Positions 38,309 to 47,041 of a DNA stretch of 64,000 bases are shown piece by piece. How positions within the stretch are numbered: the first letter of the stretch is position 1; every line of letters starts with the position of its first letter. The position numbers were made by a program, and so were the translations under genes. The notes under the pieces were generated by a model that saw only the letters and a program-made list of their open reading frames with translations, was not told the origin of the DNA and ran no database searches. Origin of the DNA: Saprospiraceae bacterium (GTDB taxonomy: Bacteria > Bacteroidota > Bacteroidia > Chitinophagales > Saprospiraceae); contig JAHDBJ010000019.1 in assembly GCA_020630435.1 (NCBI GenBank), positions 18,453-82,452 of the forward strand. Reading direction: 5' to 3'.

Positions 38309-38431
38309 CTAATCTTCTAATCTCCTCTTCATATATTTATAAAGAGTCCAAAGAAACTTCAAGATAAAGAATATTATTATTAACCAAACAACTGCTAAGA
38401 CAAGATTGAGGATAACTTGATAATTAGTCAT
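38309..38431 (-). CDS. Single-helix membrane microprotein
   Basis: 40 residues from ATG at 38431 to TAG at 38309. MTNYQVI is followed by a hydrophobic helix (LNLVLAVVWLIIIFFILKFL) and a basic tail (YKYMKRRLED), the pattern of an N-out/C-in single-pass peptide. It resembles the 36-residue protein at 37458 in size, place and layout but not closely in sequence. No family recognised. Coding is likely from the clean frame and membrane pattern but unproven. Confidence 0.45.
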   Translation of the reverse strand: MTNYQVILNLVLAVVWLIIIFFILKFLWTLYKYMKRRLED

Positions 38432-38619
38432 AAAACATCTTTTTATCTTACTATAATATTTACTGAATTAAATCTTTGGTAGCCTAGTAAGACGTCTTAA
38501 AAATAATGGAAAAAAGCAAAAAGAATAATATTAATTGTTGTTACTAGTATAAGTGTCCTCCTTACTTACAAAAAAAGTCCTCTTTATCTTTTTCTAGGTA
38601 AAAATTGAAATTCCATGAT
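38432..38619 (-). other. Mosaic remnant of microprotein and lipoprotein ends
   Basis: After lipoprotein copy B the first codons of the 37458 microprotein (MEFQ) are present, but the frame then ends as FLPRKR. Here 38558-38595 matches the tail of the broken lipoprotein (37986-38023) almost base for base, and 38521-38556 resembles the middle of the microprotein gene (37501-37537). So pieces of both genes were joined by past recombination. The rest of the stretch is AT-rich, with a 12-bp palindrome TAAGACGTCTTA at 38488-38499. Confidence 0.55.
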
Positions 38620-38980
38620 TTATAGTTCAGGTAAAAGATATACTTTAGTTGTATCATCTACTATTTCATAATTCAACTCCAATAATTCATTAACCGAGTA
38701 CGTTCTAACTAATACATTACCTTTAAAAATTTCAATTCTCTTATCTCGATCTGCATCAGATTCCTTAATTTTAAACATCCCAAACAAATAACTTGTACCA
38801 TGTAATTCTGGTTCTATATCTAATTTGAAAATCCCACTACTTTCTTCTAGGAAAGTTTGACCGTTTCCCCTTATATTAAAATAAACTTCATCATAATTAC
38901 TAGATAGGGGTTTAAGAAGGATTGTATGGTGACCACTATAACCATGCGTATTGATACAACTCGTATAACATAAACAAATA
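38605..38980. repeat. Direct repeat copy B (376 bp)
   Basis: Partner of 37557-37932, same orientation, offset 1048 bp. Near-identity begins just after the lipoprotein stop and ends in the signal peptide codons. Confidence 0.9.
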
Positions 38981-39012
38981 AAAATTAAAATAATAGCGTT
39001 TTTCATGGACAT
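38620..39012 (-). CDS. Small lipoprotein, copy B
   Basis: 130 residues, lipobox YTS-C (Cys19), mature part identical to copy A except Pro for Leu near the end. The signal peptide (MSMKNAIILIFICLC) differs from that of copy A. Its start overlaps the end of the M35-like lipoprotein gene by 10 bp, with a second ATG exactly in an ATGA overlap, so the two are translationally coupled. That coupling is the best argument that it works with the peptidase-like protein. Confidence 0.72.
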   Translation of the reverse strand: MSMKNAIILIFICLCYTSCINTHGYSGHHTILLKPLSSNYDEVYFNIRGNGQTFLEESSGIFKLDIEPELHGTSYLFGMFKIKESDADRDKRIEIFKGNVLVRTYSVNELLELNYEIVDDTTKVYLLPEL

Positions 39013-40730
39013 AGAGTTTTTGCTAGTTCTGAAAAAGAATCTGCATTTGTAAGTTGTTGAATTGTATTTAGTTGACTATATCCTGCTTCCCAATCATAGG
39101 CCCAATCACCAGCTATATAATTTAAATGAAAAGACTCATGGATTATTGTACCTGCTTGTTCACGACTTGAAGAATTGAAAAAAGCTGGATCACATAATCT
39201 AATTTTTGTAAAATGAATAGCAGGATAAGACCAAGCAATAGTAGATGAACTACAGAATCCTTCACCATTTAGCTCAGTTTTATATCCTTGATTATAGAGG
39301 TGCCAACCTACATAATCAAACATCAAAGATAAATAATCTGCTAAAGCTTGATTGCATGTACCACCATAATTGGTTTTTAATGCATTAGAAACAAAAAAAG
39401 TTGGTGATAATTCATTATAATCTTTCAATAGATTTGATGTACACTTGATCATATCTAATGCTTCTTGATGAGCATCATTCAATATTTCTTTTTGATATTG
39501 AGAGCAATTTTCACATGTAGCTATTCCATTTTCAGTCTCTCCTCTATACATATCTACTATCTCGTCAAAAGATAAATTAAGTTGTGGTACTATTGCTGAT
39601 ACTTCACCATAAAAAAGATCTACTGCTAAACTAGCTGCCCCATCACTTCCAATCTCAGGTAATTGATTGTAAAATGCAGAAAAGTTCTGACAAAGCCAAA
39701 TATAATCTTTTACATCAGCGACTGCCTCTGAAGATGAGGTGGCTGAATCTAGATAATTGTCAATCATAGGAAACGCTTCATCCAAATTATCAATCATCCA
39801 GTCAATCTCACTTGCATCAAATGCTGGATAAAAACTTCCCAAAGCGATTTGTACTGTTTCCTCTGGTGATAAAGAAGGACTTGTGCTTCCAGAACTACCT
39901 CCAGTACTTGAACCATTATTATCTCCATAAGCTGTTCCTGAATGTGGATCTGTGTAACCTCCGCCATTTGGCCAAGAACTACCACCACTTGGACTAGGAA
40001 AATAATAACAATCTGAAGAAACTGTTACCCATGTACAACTTTGAGAATCATCTAGAGTCGTCCGTGCTTGTAACAGACATTCTTGTTGGTCAACACACAC
40101 CTCATTTATCGTTTTTCGACCAATTACCCCATCTTCTGATATACTCAAATTTATAGGTGGAGGGGTATCTTCTGAAAAAACATGAATATTAAAATGATCC
40201 TCATAAACTTGTTTGAGTTTTCGGTCATCCAATACGCCTTCAAAATGATTTTCTGACCAATTTAAGAACAGCCTCCATCGATCTCCCTTTTGACGTAAAC
40301 CAAATAAAACTGCTCGAATACTGGTATCATCTAATTTTGAATAGGGAACTAAAACAACATCTCCATATTCTCCCTCAAATCCTTTTCCATGATCCCATAT
40401 TGGATAACCTATTGTACCCATATGGTATTCCAAATCTTCTTGTGGGGTATTGAAGGCAAGTGTAACTTGTCGAACATCCTCCACTAAATGTACATCAGGA
40501 TCAATCGGTTTTTCAAAAACATTAGGATTATTGTCTGAAACATACGACCATCCAAAAAATTTCTCTTGTAATAATTCATATTCCGTTTTTTCTGGTAGGA
40601 TGGGTTCAGTATCTTTGTCTTTCTCACAGGCTGTTACTACGAACAAGAGCATACACAGTACTGAAAATAATTTTAGTTGACCCAATGATGGTCTTTTTAC
40701 AAATGTTAATTGGTTTTTTACTAAAAACAT
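39003..40730 (-). CDS. Lipoprotein with C-terminal M35-like zinc metallopeptidase domain
   Basis: 575 residues. Signal peptide with lipobox VVTA-C (Cys35), followed by EKDKD, acidic as in Bacteroidota surface-export signals, so it may face outside. An N-terminal domain (about 45-240) is joined by a Ser/Gly/Pro-rich linker (about 248-292) to a Cys-containing helical C-terminal domain. The end holds HESFH (531-535), then GDWAYDWE and NADSFSEL, which resemble aspzincin (M35, deuterolysin-type) peptidases: HExxH, a third Asp ligand, NAD. Family assignment rests on these motifs only. It may cut proteins at the cell surface or act on competitors. Confidence 0.68.
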   Translation of the reverse strand: MFLVKNQLTFVKRPSLGQLKLFSVLCMLLFVVTACEKDKDTEPILPEKTEYELLQEKFFGWSYVSDNNPNVFEKPIDPDVHLVEDVRQVTLAFNTPQEDLEYHMGTIGYPIWDHGKGFEGEYGDVVLVPYSKLDDTSIRAVLFGLRQKGDRWRLFLNWSENHFEGVLDDRKLKQVYEDHFNIHVFSEDTPPPINLSISEDGVIGRKTINEVCVDQQECLLQARTTLDDSQSCTWVTVSSDCYYFPSPSGGSSWPNGGGYTDPHSGTAYGDNNGSSTGGSSGSTSPSLSPEETVQIALGSFYPAFDASEIDWMIDNLDEAFPMIDNYLDSATSSSEAVADVKDYIWLCQNFSAFYNQLPEIGSDGAASLAVDLFYGEVSAIVPQLNLSFDEIVDMYRGETENGIATCENCSQYQKEILNDAHQEALDMIKCTSNLLKDYNELSPTFFVSNALKTNYGGTCNQALADYLSLMFDYVGWHLYNQGYKTELNGEGFCSSSTIAWSYPAIHFTKIRLCDPAFFNSSSREQAGTIIHESFHLNYIAGDWAYDWEAGYSQLNTIQQLTNADSFSELAKTLCP

Positions 40731-40789
40731 AATTAAATTAGGTTTTGTATGATATGTGGATATATCAAATAATTAATAAATAAATTTTA

Positions 40790-40820
40790 CAAAGGTAGTA
40801 TTTTTATTATTTTTAAACAA
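40790..40820 (-). promoter_or_regulatory. Promoter of the M35-like lipoprotein cassette
   Basis: On the minus strand: TTG (40818-40820), 20 bp, TACCTTTG (40790-40797), a full match to the Bacteroidota -33/-7 pattern, about 60 bp before the start at 40730. It gives the cassette its own transcript, opposed to the sugar genes. Confidence 0.6.
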
Positions 40821-40950
40821 TTTTATTACAAAAAACTACTCTAGATATAAGTCTATCCATTTAGTCTACAAAATGTAATCACCCCATTGCATTTTTTTCA
40901 AAAAATTTCTTTAGTTCGTATCATTTTTATCTACTTCTCATTACTTATAC

Positions 40951-40958
40951 TACTTTTG
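40951..40958 (+). promoter_or_regulatory. Candidate -7 box before the STELLO-like gene
   Basis: TACTTTTG fits TAnnTTTG and lies 37 bp before the ATG at 40996. No clear -33 TTG. The gap 40731-40995 otherwise holds the divergent promoter for the minus-strand cassette and AT-rich sequence. Confidence 0.45.
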
Positions 40959-40995
40959 TGTAAACAAAACATTAAAAAACTATCTTGACACATTT

Positions 40996-41994
40996 ATGGC
41001 ATTTCAAAATACAGCTCTAGTTATCACTTCTATCGCTCCACCCAATACTGTCTTACAGGGTTATGCAGCGGCTTGTTCCAAACAGGGCATTCATTTCATT
41101 GTGATTGGAGATACTAAATCTCCTAGTGATTTTAAATTGGATGGTTGTCATTTTTTCAGCATCGAGCAGCAGTTAAAAATGTCTTTTCAAACAGCACAAA
41201 TTACACCCACTAAACATTATGCCCGAAAAAATATTGGTTATCTAGAAGCCATTCAAAATGGGGCTACTACAATTATAGAAACAGATGATGATAATCTTCC
41301 TTATGCTTCTTTTTGGGAACAACGGAAAAAGACTTGGGAGGTTGACTTTATAGAACAAAAGGGTTGGCTCAATATCTATAATTTATTTACCCCAAAGAAG
41401 ATTTGGCCTAGAGGTTATCCTTTAGAATTCATTCATCAAATTGCTACTGAAAGTGGAAGCCCCAAAACGATTGATTGTCCGATTCAAGCAGGATTAGCCA
41501 ATCAAGAACCTGATGTGGATGCTGTTTATCGACTAGTTATTGGAGAGGAAGTTACGTTTGAAGATAGAGCACCCATCGTACTAGGAAAACATACTTGGTG
41601 TCCATTCAATAGTCAAAACACCACTTGGTTTAAAGAAGCATTCCCTTTATTATATCTTCCTGCTACTTGTAGTATGCGTATGACTGATATTGTTCGAGGT
41701 TTTGTAGCACAACGTATTGCTTGGGCAAATGACTGGTATATCCAATTTCATAAAGCTACAGTCTATCAAGAACGGAATGAACATAACCTCATACACGATT
41801 TTAAAGGAGAAATTTCGGGTTATCTGAATAATGATAAAATTGTGAAGGCACTCTCCGAACTAGAACTTATTCCGAATGACTGTTTTACGAATTTAGATCG
41901 TTGTTATCAATGTTTAGTGGAACTAGAAATTGTTACTATTGAAGAATTAGACATTTTAAAGGCTTGGAAAAATGATCTCAACTCCATCATCTAA
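40996..41994 (+). CDS. STELLO/DUF288-like glycosyltransferase
   Basis: 332 residues. TALVITSIAPPNTVLQGYA, KHYARKNIGYLEAIQNGA and the acidic IIETDDDNLPY match the STELLO (DUF288) family, GT-A-like proteins known from plants and some bacteria. The DDD run is a likely metal site. The role in bacteria is not established; here it starts a plus-strand run with a GT-C-like protein, a flippase and a GT2. The next gene starts within its last 23 bp. Confidence 0.72.
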   Translation: MAFQNTALVITSIAPPNTVLQGYAAACSKQGIHFIVIGDTKSPSDFKLDGCHFFSIEQQLKMSFQTAQITPTKHYARKNIGYLEAIQNGATTIIETDDDNLPYASFWEQRKKTWEVDFIEQKGWLNIYNLFTPKKIWPRGYPLEFIHQIATESGSPKTIDCPIQAGLANQEPDVDAVYRLVIGEEVTFEDRAPIVLGKHTWCPFNSQNTTWFKEAFPLLYLPATCSMRMTDIVRGFVAQRIAWANDWYIQFHKATVYQERNEHNLIHDFKGEISGYLNNDKIVKALSELELIPNDCFTNLDRCYQCLVELEIVTIEELDILKAWKNDLNSII

Positions 41995-43630
41995 GACTCA
42001 ATTTTTTTGGTCTTGTATTATCATCGTCTTTGCATCGATTATTTATCTTATTGGTGTAAATAATTACATCAAAATATATTTTGATGATGCTTATATGTTT
42101 ATTCGATATGCCAAAAATTTTATTGCTGGGCATGGTATGGCTTGGAATGCGGGTGAGGAAATCGTTTATGGAAATACCAGTCTCCTCCAGTTCTTCTACA
42201 TAACATTTTTACGTTGGATTTTGCCTTTTTCAGATGGAACTGTCCTAGCTATTGCCTCTGGTACAATGGGGTATTTGTCTATTGCCTTGATTGTTTATAC
42301 TTGTATAAAATTTAGTACTTCTGATCTTTTAAAGAAACAATATTTACATTATTTCATAGGATTATTGGTATTTAGCTTGATGACTCGGAATTATATCTAT
42401 ATTGCATCTACTGGTATGGAGACTATGACTGGGATATTTACCAATATTGCTTTGATCTATTTTACACTTCAATTTGTAAAACAACAAAAATGGTTCACCT
42501 TTGCCTTTGTTGTTTTATTGAGTTATTTGACAACTTTAGCACGTCCTGATAGTATTTTTTATGCTTGTCTTTTTCCTAGTATTACCTTTTTAACCCAGTT
42601 TAATTCAAAAGATAGAATTAAGTATTTTCTAATTTTTGGCACACTGTTTACCATACTCTTTTTTACAGATTTAGGCGTCAAATATTATTTCTTTAATGAT
42701 ATTTTCCCCCTTTCTTTTTATGTAAAAAAATATAGCTTTTTTGATGGCTTTTTAGATTATCCGATATGGAGTCCCATCAAATTTATGTTTGACTACTTTA
42801 TCCTAGCCCTCCCTTTTTTCTTATTGGGTATCTTGATGTTTTCTAGACGTTGTTCCATCATTTGGGGCTTCTTAATTCCCTTCACGATAACAATGGCTTA
42901 TTTCCTTACGGTTAATCAATTGATGGGATTGTGGTCACGATTTTACTTGCCATCTCTTCCTTTTTTGGCAGTTGGAGCAGTTCTTTCACTTAATCATTTT
43001 CTAGAACAAAAAGCACTTGATTATAAAACTTATTTTCTTTCCTTTTTTAGAGTTGCTGCATTTTTACTTTTCTTTTTCTGTATTGCTACTGCTGATATTT
43101 TAATTATAAAATACGAACTCTTCTTTATGCCTAAAGTGACCGTTTATGAAAGTGATGTAAAATATGAAACTACTAGTACTGAAAAATTACCCAAATTGGC
43201 TTGGGATACCATAATGAACAATATAACAGTACTAGCCCAAAAAGCACCCAAAGGTTTAAAAATCGCTACGACTGATCATGGTTATTTTGGAGCTGCTGCT
43301 ACTCATATAAATATTATAGACATGGCTGGTCTCCATGATAAACATACTGCCTATAATGGTTTTTCAGATACCTATTTAATGGATAAAAAACCCGATATAA
43401 TATTCCCTTTTACCAGTTATACATTGATGAATAAGCAATTATTTGAGAACGAAGATTTTATAACAAATTATGACTTTTATCCTAGTGCTTTCTGGTATGG
43501 GTTAGCTATTCGAAAAGACTCTCCCCATTTAGAAAAAATACGTCCCCTCATACAAAAAACATGGCAACGACTTTATCCCAACCATCCTATGAATTTATAC
43601 AAAGGAATACCTGAAAAAACTGAAGAATAA
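41972..43630 (+). CDS. Polytopic membrane protein, GT-C/ArnT-like
   Basis: 552 residues with about ten membrane helices and a soluble C-terminal domain of about 140 residues. The first loop, IYFDDAYMFIRYAKNFIAGHG, has the paired Asp expected of GT-C enzymes, followed by ARPDS in the third cytoplasmic-side loop. It is not a close relative of the three WSPLISW paralogues. It may transfer a sugar from a polyprenyl-phosphate donor in the periplasm. Confidence 0.65.
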   Translation: MISTPSSKTQFFWSCIIIVFASIIYLIGVNNYIKIYFDDAYMFIRYAKNFIAGHGMAWNAGEEIVYGNTSLLQFFYITFLRWILPFSDGTVLAIASGTMGYLSIALIVYTCIKFSTSDLLKKQYLHYFIGLLVFSLMTRNYIYIASTGMETMTGIFTNIALIYFTLQFVKQQKWFTFAFVVLLSYLTTLARPDSIFYACLFPSITFLTQFNSKDRIKYFLIFGTLFTILFFTDLGVKYYFFNDIFPLSFYVKKYSFFDGFLDYPIWSPIKFMFDYFILALPFFLLGILMFSRRCSIIWGFLIPFTITMAYFLTVNQLMGLWSRFYLPSLPFLAVGAVLSLNHFLEQKALDYKTYFLSFFRVAAFLLFFFCIATADILIIKYELFFMPKVTVYESDVKYETTSTEKLPKLAWDTIMNNITVLAQKAPKGLKIATTDHGYFGAAATHINIIDMAGLHDKHTAYNGFSDTYLMDKKPDIIFPFTSYTLMNKQLFENEDFITNYDFYPSAFWYGLAIRKDSPHLEKIRPLIQKTWQRLYPNHPMNLYKGIPEKTEE

Positions 43631-43647
43631 CCTCTTGATGGTCATGT

Positions 43648-44964
43648 ATGAATATTCGTAAAAAAATACTTAATCAGCTCAAGGATAGACCTATCCTACA
43701 AAAAACAATAACTAATTTGTTGTGGTTATTTAGTGAAAAAATATTACGACTAGTGGTCGGTTTCTTTGTGAGTGTTTGGGTTTCTCGATACTTAGGACCA
43801 AGTGATTTCGGGATATTTAGTTATGCCCTAGCCTTTGCTACTATTTTTGCCGCTATTGGCTCTTTAGGACTTGACCAAATTATTATTAAAGAGTTTGTCA
43901 AACAACCCCAAAAAGCAGAACAGATCTTGGGAACTTCTTTCAGATTACTCTCCATAGCAAGTTGTGTTACTTATGGATTTTTATTGATAAGTATTTTTTA
44001 TTTTCAATGGGATGATAAACTCACATTGATAATGACTTCCATTATAGGCTCTTCTATTTTTTTTAATATTCTTAATGTTATACGATGTTTTTTCGAATCA
44101 AGAATAGAAGCAAAATATAATGTCTGGGTTTCGAATGCGGCTCTCGCCATTATCGCATCTATAAAAGTTGTTAGCATTCTTCTAGAAGCTCCTCTCCTTG
44201 TTTTTGGAATTATTTATGCCTTTGAATGTTTCCTTTTTGCGCTTGGTTATTTTATCATGTATTCTATAAAAATAGGGAAGGTTAAAAAATGGGCTTTTAA
44301 TAAGAAGTTATCAAAAGATATTTTACGAAGTAGTTTGCCTATGATGTTTTCAATCATACTATCTACTATATATCTAAAAATTGATCAGATTATGATCAGT
44401 GAATATGTCAATGATAAAGAAGTAGGTTTATATGCTGTGGCTGTTACCCTAACTCAAATATGGTTTTTTATTCCTACGATTATATACAATTCAATATTTC
44501 CTTCTTTATTAAAGACAAAAGAAAATAATGAAGCACTTTATTATAAGAGGTTGCAAAATTTGTTTAACATAATGACAATTATAGGCTATATTTTAGCTAT
44601 CCCCATCTCAATCTATGCTTCTTTTCTTATTACGACTATTTATGGCATTCCATATGCTGCTGCTGCTCCTATGTTTGGTGTACTAATTTGGGTTTTACCA
44701 TTAGTTAATTTAAGTACATCTCGATTGGTTCATATCCATACCATGAACTTAGAAAAAACCTTCCTCTATATTACATTGATGAGTTGTATCATAAATATTG
44801 TCTTGAACCTCATTTTTATTCCTTTATGGGGAGGTTTAGGAGCTGCCATAGCGACTTTTGGCACTCATCTGTTTTCTGCTTATCTTAGTAATTTACTCTT
44901 TAAACCTTTGAGAAAAATTTCTTGGTTAATGACAAAAGCAATCATTTTTCCTAAATTTTTATAA
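43648..44964 (+). CDS. Wzx-like polysaccharide flippase
   Basis: 438 residues with about twelve membrane helices. TNLLWLFSEKILRLVVGFFVSVWVSRY..., LGPSDFGIFSYALAFATIF and IDQIMISEYVNDKEVGLYAVA are typical of the MOP/Wzx family. It would flip the undecaprenyl-linked repeat unit to the periplasm, implying Wzy-dependent assembly. No clear Wzy is in the window. One-base overlap with the next gene (TAATG). Confidence 0.9.
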   Translation: MNIRKKILNQLKDRPILQKTITNLLWLFSEKILRLVVGFFVSVWVSRYLGPSDFGIFSYALAFATIFAAIGSLGLDQIIIKEFVKQPQKAEQILGTSFRLLSIASCVTYGFLLISIFYFQWDDKLTLIMTSIIGSSIFFNILNVIRCFFESRIEAKYNVWVSNAALAIIASIKVVSILLEAPLLVFGIIYAFECFLFALGYFIMYSIKIGKVKKWAFNKKLSKDILRSSLPMMFSIILSTIYLKIDQIMISEYVNDKEVGLYAVAVTLTQIWFFIPTIIYNSIFPSLLKTKENNEALYYKRLQNLFNIMTIIGYILAIPISIYASFLITTIYGIPYAAAAPMFGVLIWVLPLVNLSTSRLVHIHTMNLEKTFLYITLMSCIINIVLNLIFIPLWGGLGAAIATFGTHLFSAYLSNLLFKPLRKISWLMTKAIIFPKFL

Positions 44965-45890
44965 TGCAAATTACAGTAGGTATTCCAACATATAATCGAA
45001 CCAAATACTGGATTCAAACTACTCAACAAATTTTGGATGCTCAACACTCTACTGTTTGTGAAATCTTTATTGTTGATCAAACCCCTAATATAAATATCTC
45101 TAGTACTGAATCTCTTTTGATACAAAAAATACAACAACATCCTCTTGTTAATTATATAAAAAAAAATGAACCTAGTTCAGGTGCTGCTAGAAACCATATT
45201 ATAAAATATGCAAAAGGTGAAATTATATTATTTCTAGATGATGATGTATTATTAGCTCCTAATTTCATTGAGGAACATTATAAAATATATACAACATCAA
45301 CAATGAAAATTATAGCTGTGGCAGGACTTATTTTTCATAGAACAGTCACCCTAGATATTCATCCCGATAATATCAATTTTTCGAACTATAAAAAATATAC
45401 TCATCCACATGATAATGAAAAAGCCTATACTGAAAATTGGAAAAAATGCCTAGTAGGTGCTAATTTTAGTGTATTAAAATCTCATGCTATTTTTGCAGGT
45501 GGTTTTGATGAAAATTATATTCCTCCTGCTTTATTAGAAGAAGATGATTTTACAAAAAGGCTTCAACAAACATTGAATGAACAACAAACTATTAGTTATA
45601 CTCCCAAAGCCTACCTCATACATCTAAGAGCGAGTCAGGGAGGAAATAGAATCGAACAAAAAAAACAAACCGAAATAGCTATTACTCTTGGCTATCATAT
45701 ATATGCTTGGCGACATTTAGAAGGTATCAATCGATGGAAATTTTTCCTCCAAACAATTCGTTATGGTCCTTTAAGAAAAGAAAATGTTCTAAAATTATGG
45801 AAACAACCGTTAGTATGGTACGCTTTTTTCTCCTCTATGTTCAAAGCATACTTATTAAAAAATAATATTAAATCACCATTTAGAAACTAA
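44964..45890 (+). CDS. Family 2 glycosyltransferase
   Basis: 308 residues, GT-A fold. QITVGIPTYNRTKYWIQTTQ, SSGAARNHIIKYAKGEIILFL and the metal site LDDDVL are clear; ALLEEDDFTKRL is the likely catalytic acid region. Downstream, 45891-46101 is a 211-bp gap of AT-rich DNA without a clear promoter. Confidence 0.85.
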   Translation: MQITVGIPTYNRTKYWIQTTQQILDAQHSTVCEIFIVDQTPNINISSTESLLIQKIQQHPLVNYIKKNEPSSGAARNHIIKYAKGEIILFLDDDVLLAPNFIEEHYKIYTTSTMKIIAVAGLIFHRTVTLDIHPDNINFSNYKKYTHPHDNEKAYTENWKKCLVGANFSVLKSHAIFAGGFDENYIPPALLEEDDFTKRLQQTLNEQQTISYTPKAYLIHLRASQGGNRIEQKKQTEIAITLGYHIYAWRHLEGINRWKFFLQTIRYGPLRKENVLKLWKQPLVWYAFFSSMFKAYLLKNNIKSPFRN

Positions 45891-46101
45891 TTTAAATTAT
45901 ACTTTCCTCTCTTACTTATAGTAAAACATTATAGGTTTTAGTGCTATGTCATCCAAAATACAATTGACAAAATTTAACTGAACAAGTCAAGATAAAATAC
46001 TGTTTTTTTTCTATTATTGTGGTGGAATTCTTATTCCATATTCTTGCCTCTTTTTATCAAGTGAGTCTCAAACATTTTATAATCAAAAATACTACTCAAA
46101 T

Positions 46102-47034
46102 ATGAAACGTAACTTGCGTTTTATTCACTTGATCCTGATCCCATTTTTTTCAATTTGTATAAATACTCAACTAGAAGCACAATATTCTTCAAGTGATGTA
46201 TACTCTCTTTCTGTTACAACTGTCAAAAAAGGGGAAGAAAAACCACATAGATTAACATATGATGGATATAAAGCCTATCATTTTGATATAGAAAACTATC
46301 TACTTCGAAATTTAAATCATAAAAACTGGATATTTTATCGTATCACAACAGATACTGTACAACACACTTATCGATTTAATCCTAATGAAGATATAGATAT
46401 TTCTCAAGTAAGACATTTTTGTTTGGAACACGTAGAGACTGAAAAAATTGCACTCTTAGGAGTCAATGTGAGTGATACTCCTGATTTTAATGGTGTATTT
46501 ATAGATGGAATTTTAGATAACCCAACTACAGATGCTCATGTTTTTGAAGTAGGTGATATCATTATTCAAGTGAATCAAGATACTATATATAATACTTGTG
46601 ATTTGACCAAAGCCATTATCAAACACAATGTTGGAGATTTTGTAACCATCCAAGTCTTAAGAGGGAATCAAATTATCGAACTCCAAGTTTCACTTGGTTA
46701 TCGAATTTCACATACTTATTATTGGATTCCTTGTGAAGATCAAGTAGATGAACCTTTTGAGAAACCTGGAAAAGGGGAATCTCCAATTAATTTATTTCCA
46801 AATCCAAATACAGGAGCTTTCCAAGTTCAGTTTCACTCTAAATCAAAAGAAGATATCAGTATCCAGATATTAGATATCTTAGGTGAAGTTGTTTATACAG
46901 AAATGGTAGCAGATTTTGGAGGTTGGTATAATCGTCCTATTTTCTTAAATCATATTGCTTCAGGTATGTATGTTATTTATATCAAACAAGGGAAACGTAC
47001 TTTTGAACAAAAAATGGTTATTCAACGGTTTTAA
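46102..47034 (+). CDS. Secreted PDZ-domain protein with T9SS sorting domain
   Basis: 310 residues with a signal peptide (cleavage after NTQLEAQ, about 27). A PDZ-like domain at about 115-210 (LGVNVSDTPDFNGVFIDGI; VGDIIIQVNQDTIY; GDFVTIQVLRG) is followed by a type A sorting domain from about 230 (INLFPNPNTGAFQVQF; IASGMYVIYIKQGK; QKMVIQRF). So it is exported by T9SS and probably anchored or shed. No catalytic domain. It may bind C-termini of surface proteins. It converges with the GT2 gene, 7 bp apart. Confidence 0.82.
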   Translation: MKRNLRFIHLILIPFFSICINTQLEAQYSSSDVYSLSVTTVKKGEEKPHRLTYDGYKAYHFDIENYLLRNLNHKNWIFYRITTDTVQHTYRFNPNEDIDISQVRHFCLEHVETEKIALLGVNVSDTPDFNGVFIDGILDNPTTDAHVFEVGDIIIQVNQDTIYNTCDLTKAIIKHNVGDFVTIQVLRGNQIIELQVSLGYRISHTYYWIPCEDQVDEPFEKPGKGESPINLFPNPNTGAFQVQFHSKSKEDISIQILDILGEVVYTEMVADFGGWYNRPIFLNHIASGMYVIYIKQGKRTFEQKMVIQRF

Positions 47035-47041
47035 AAGATGG

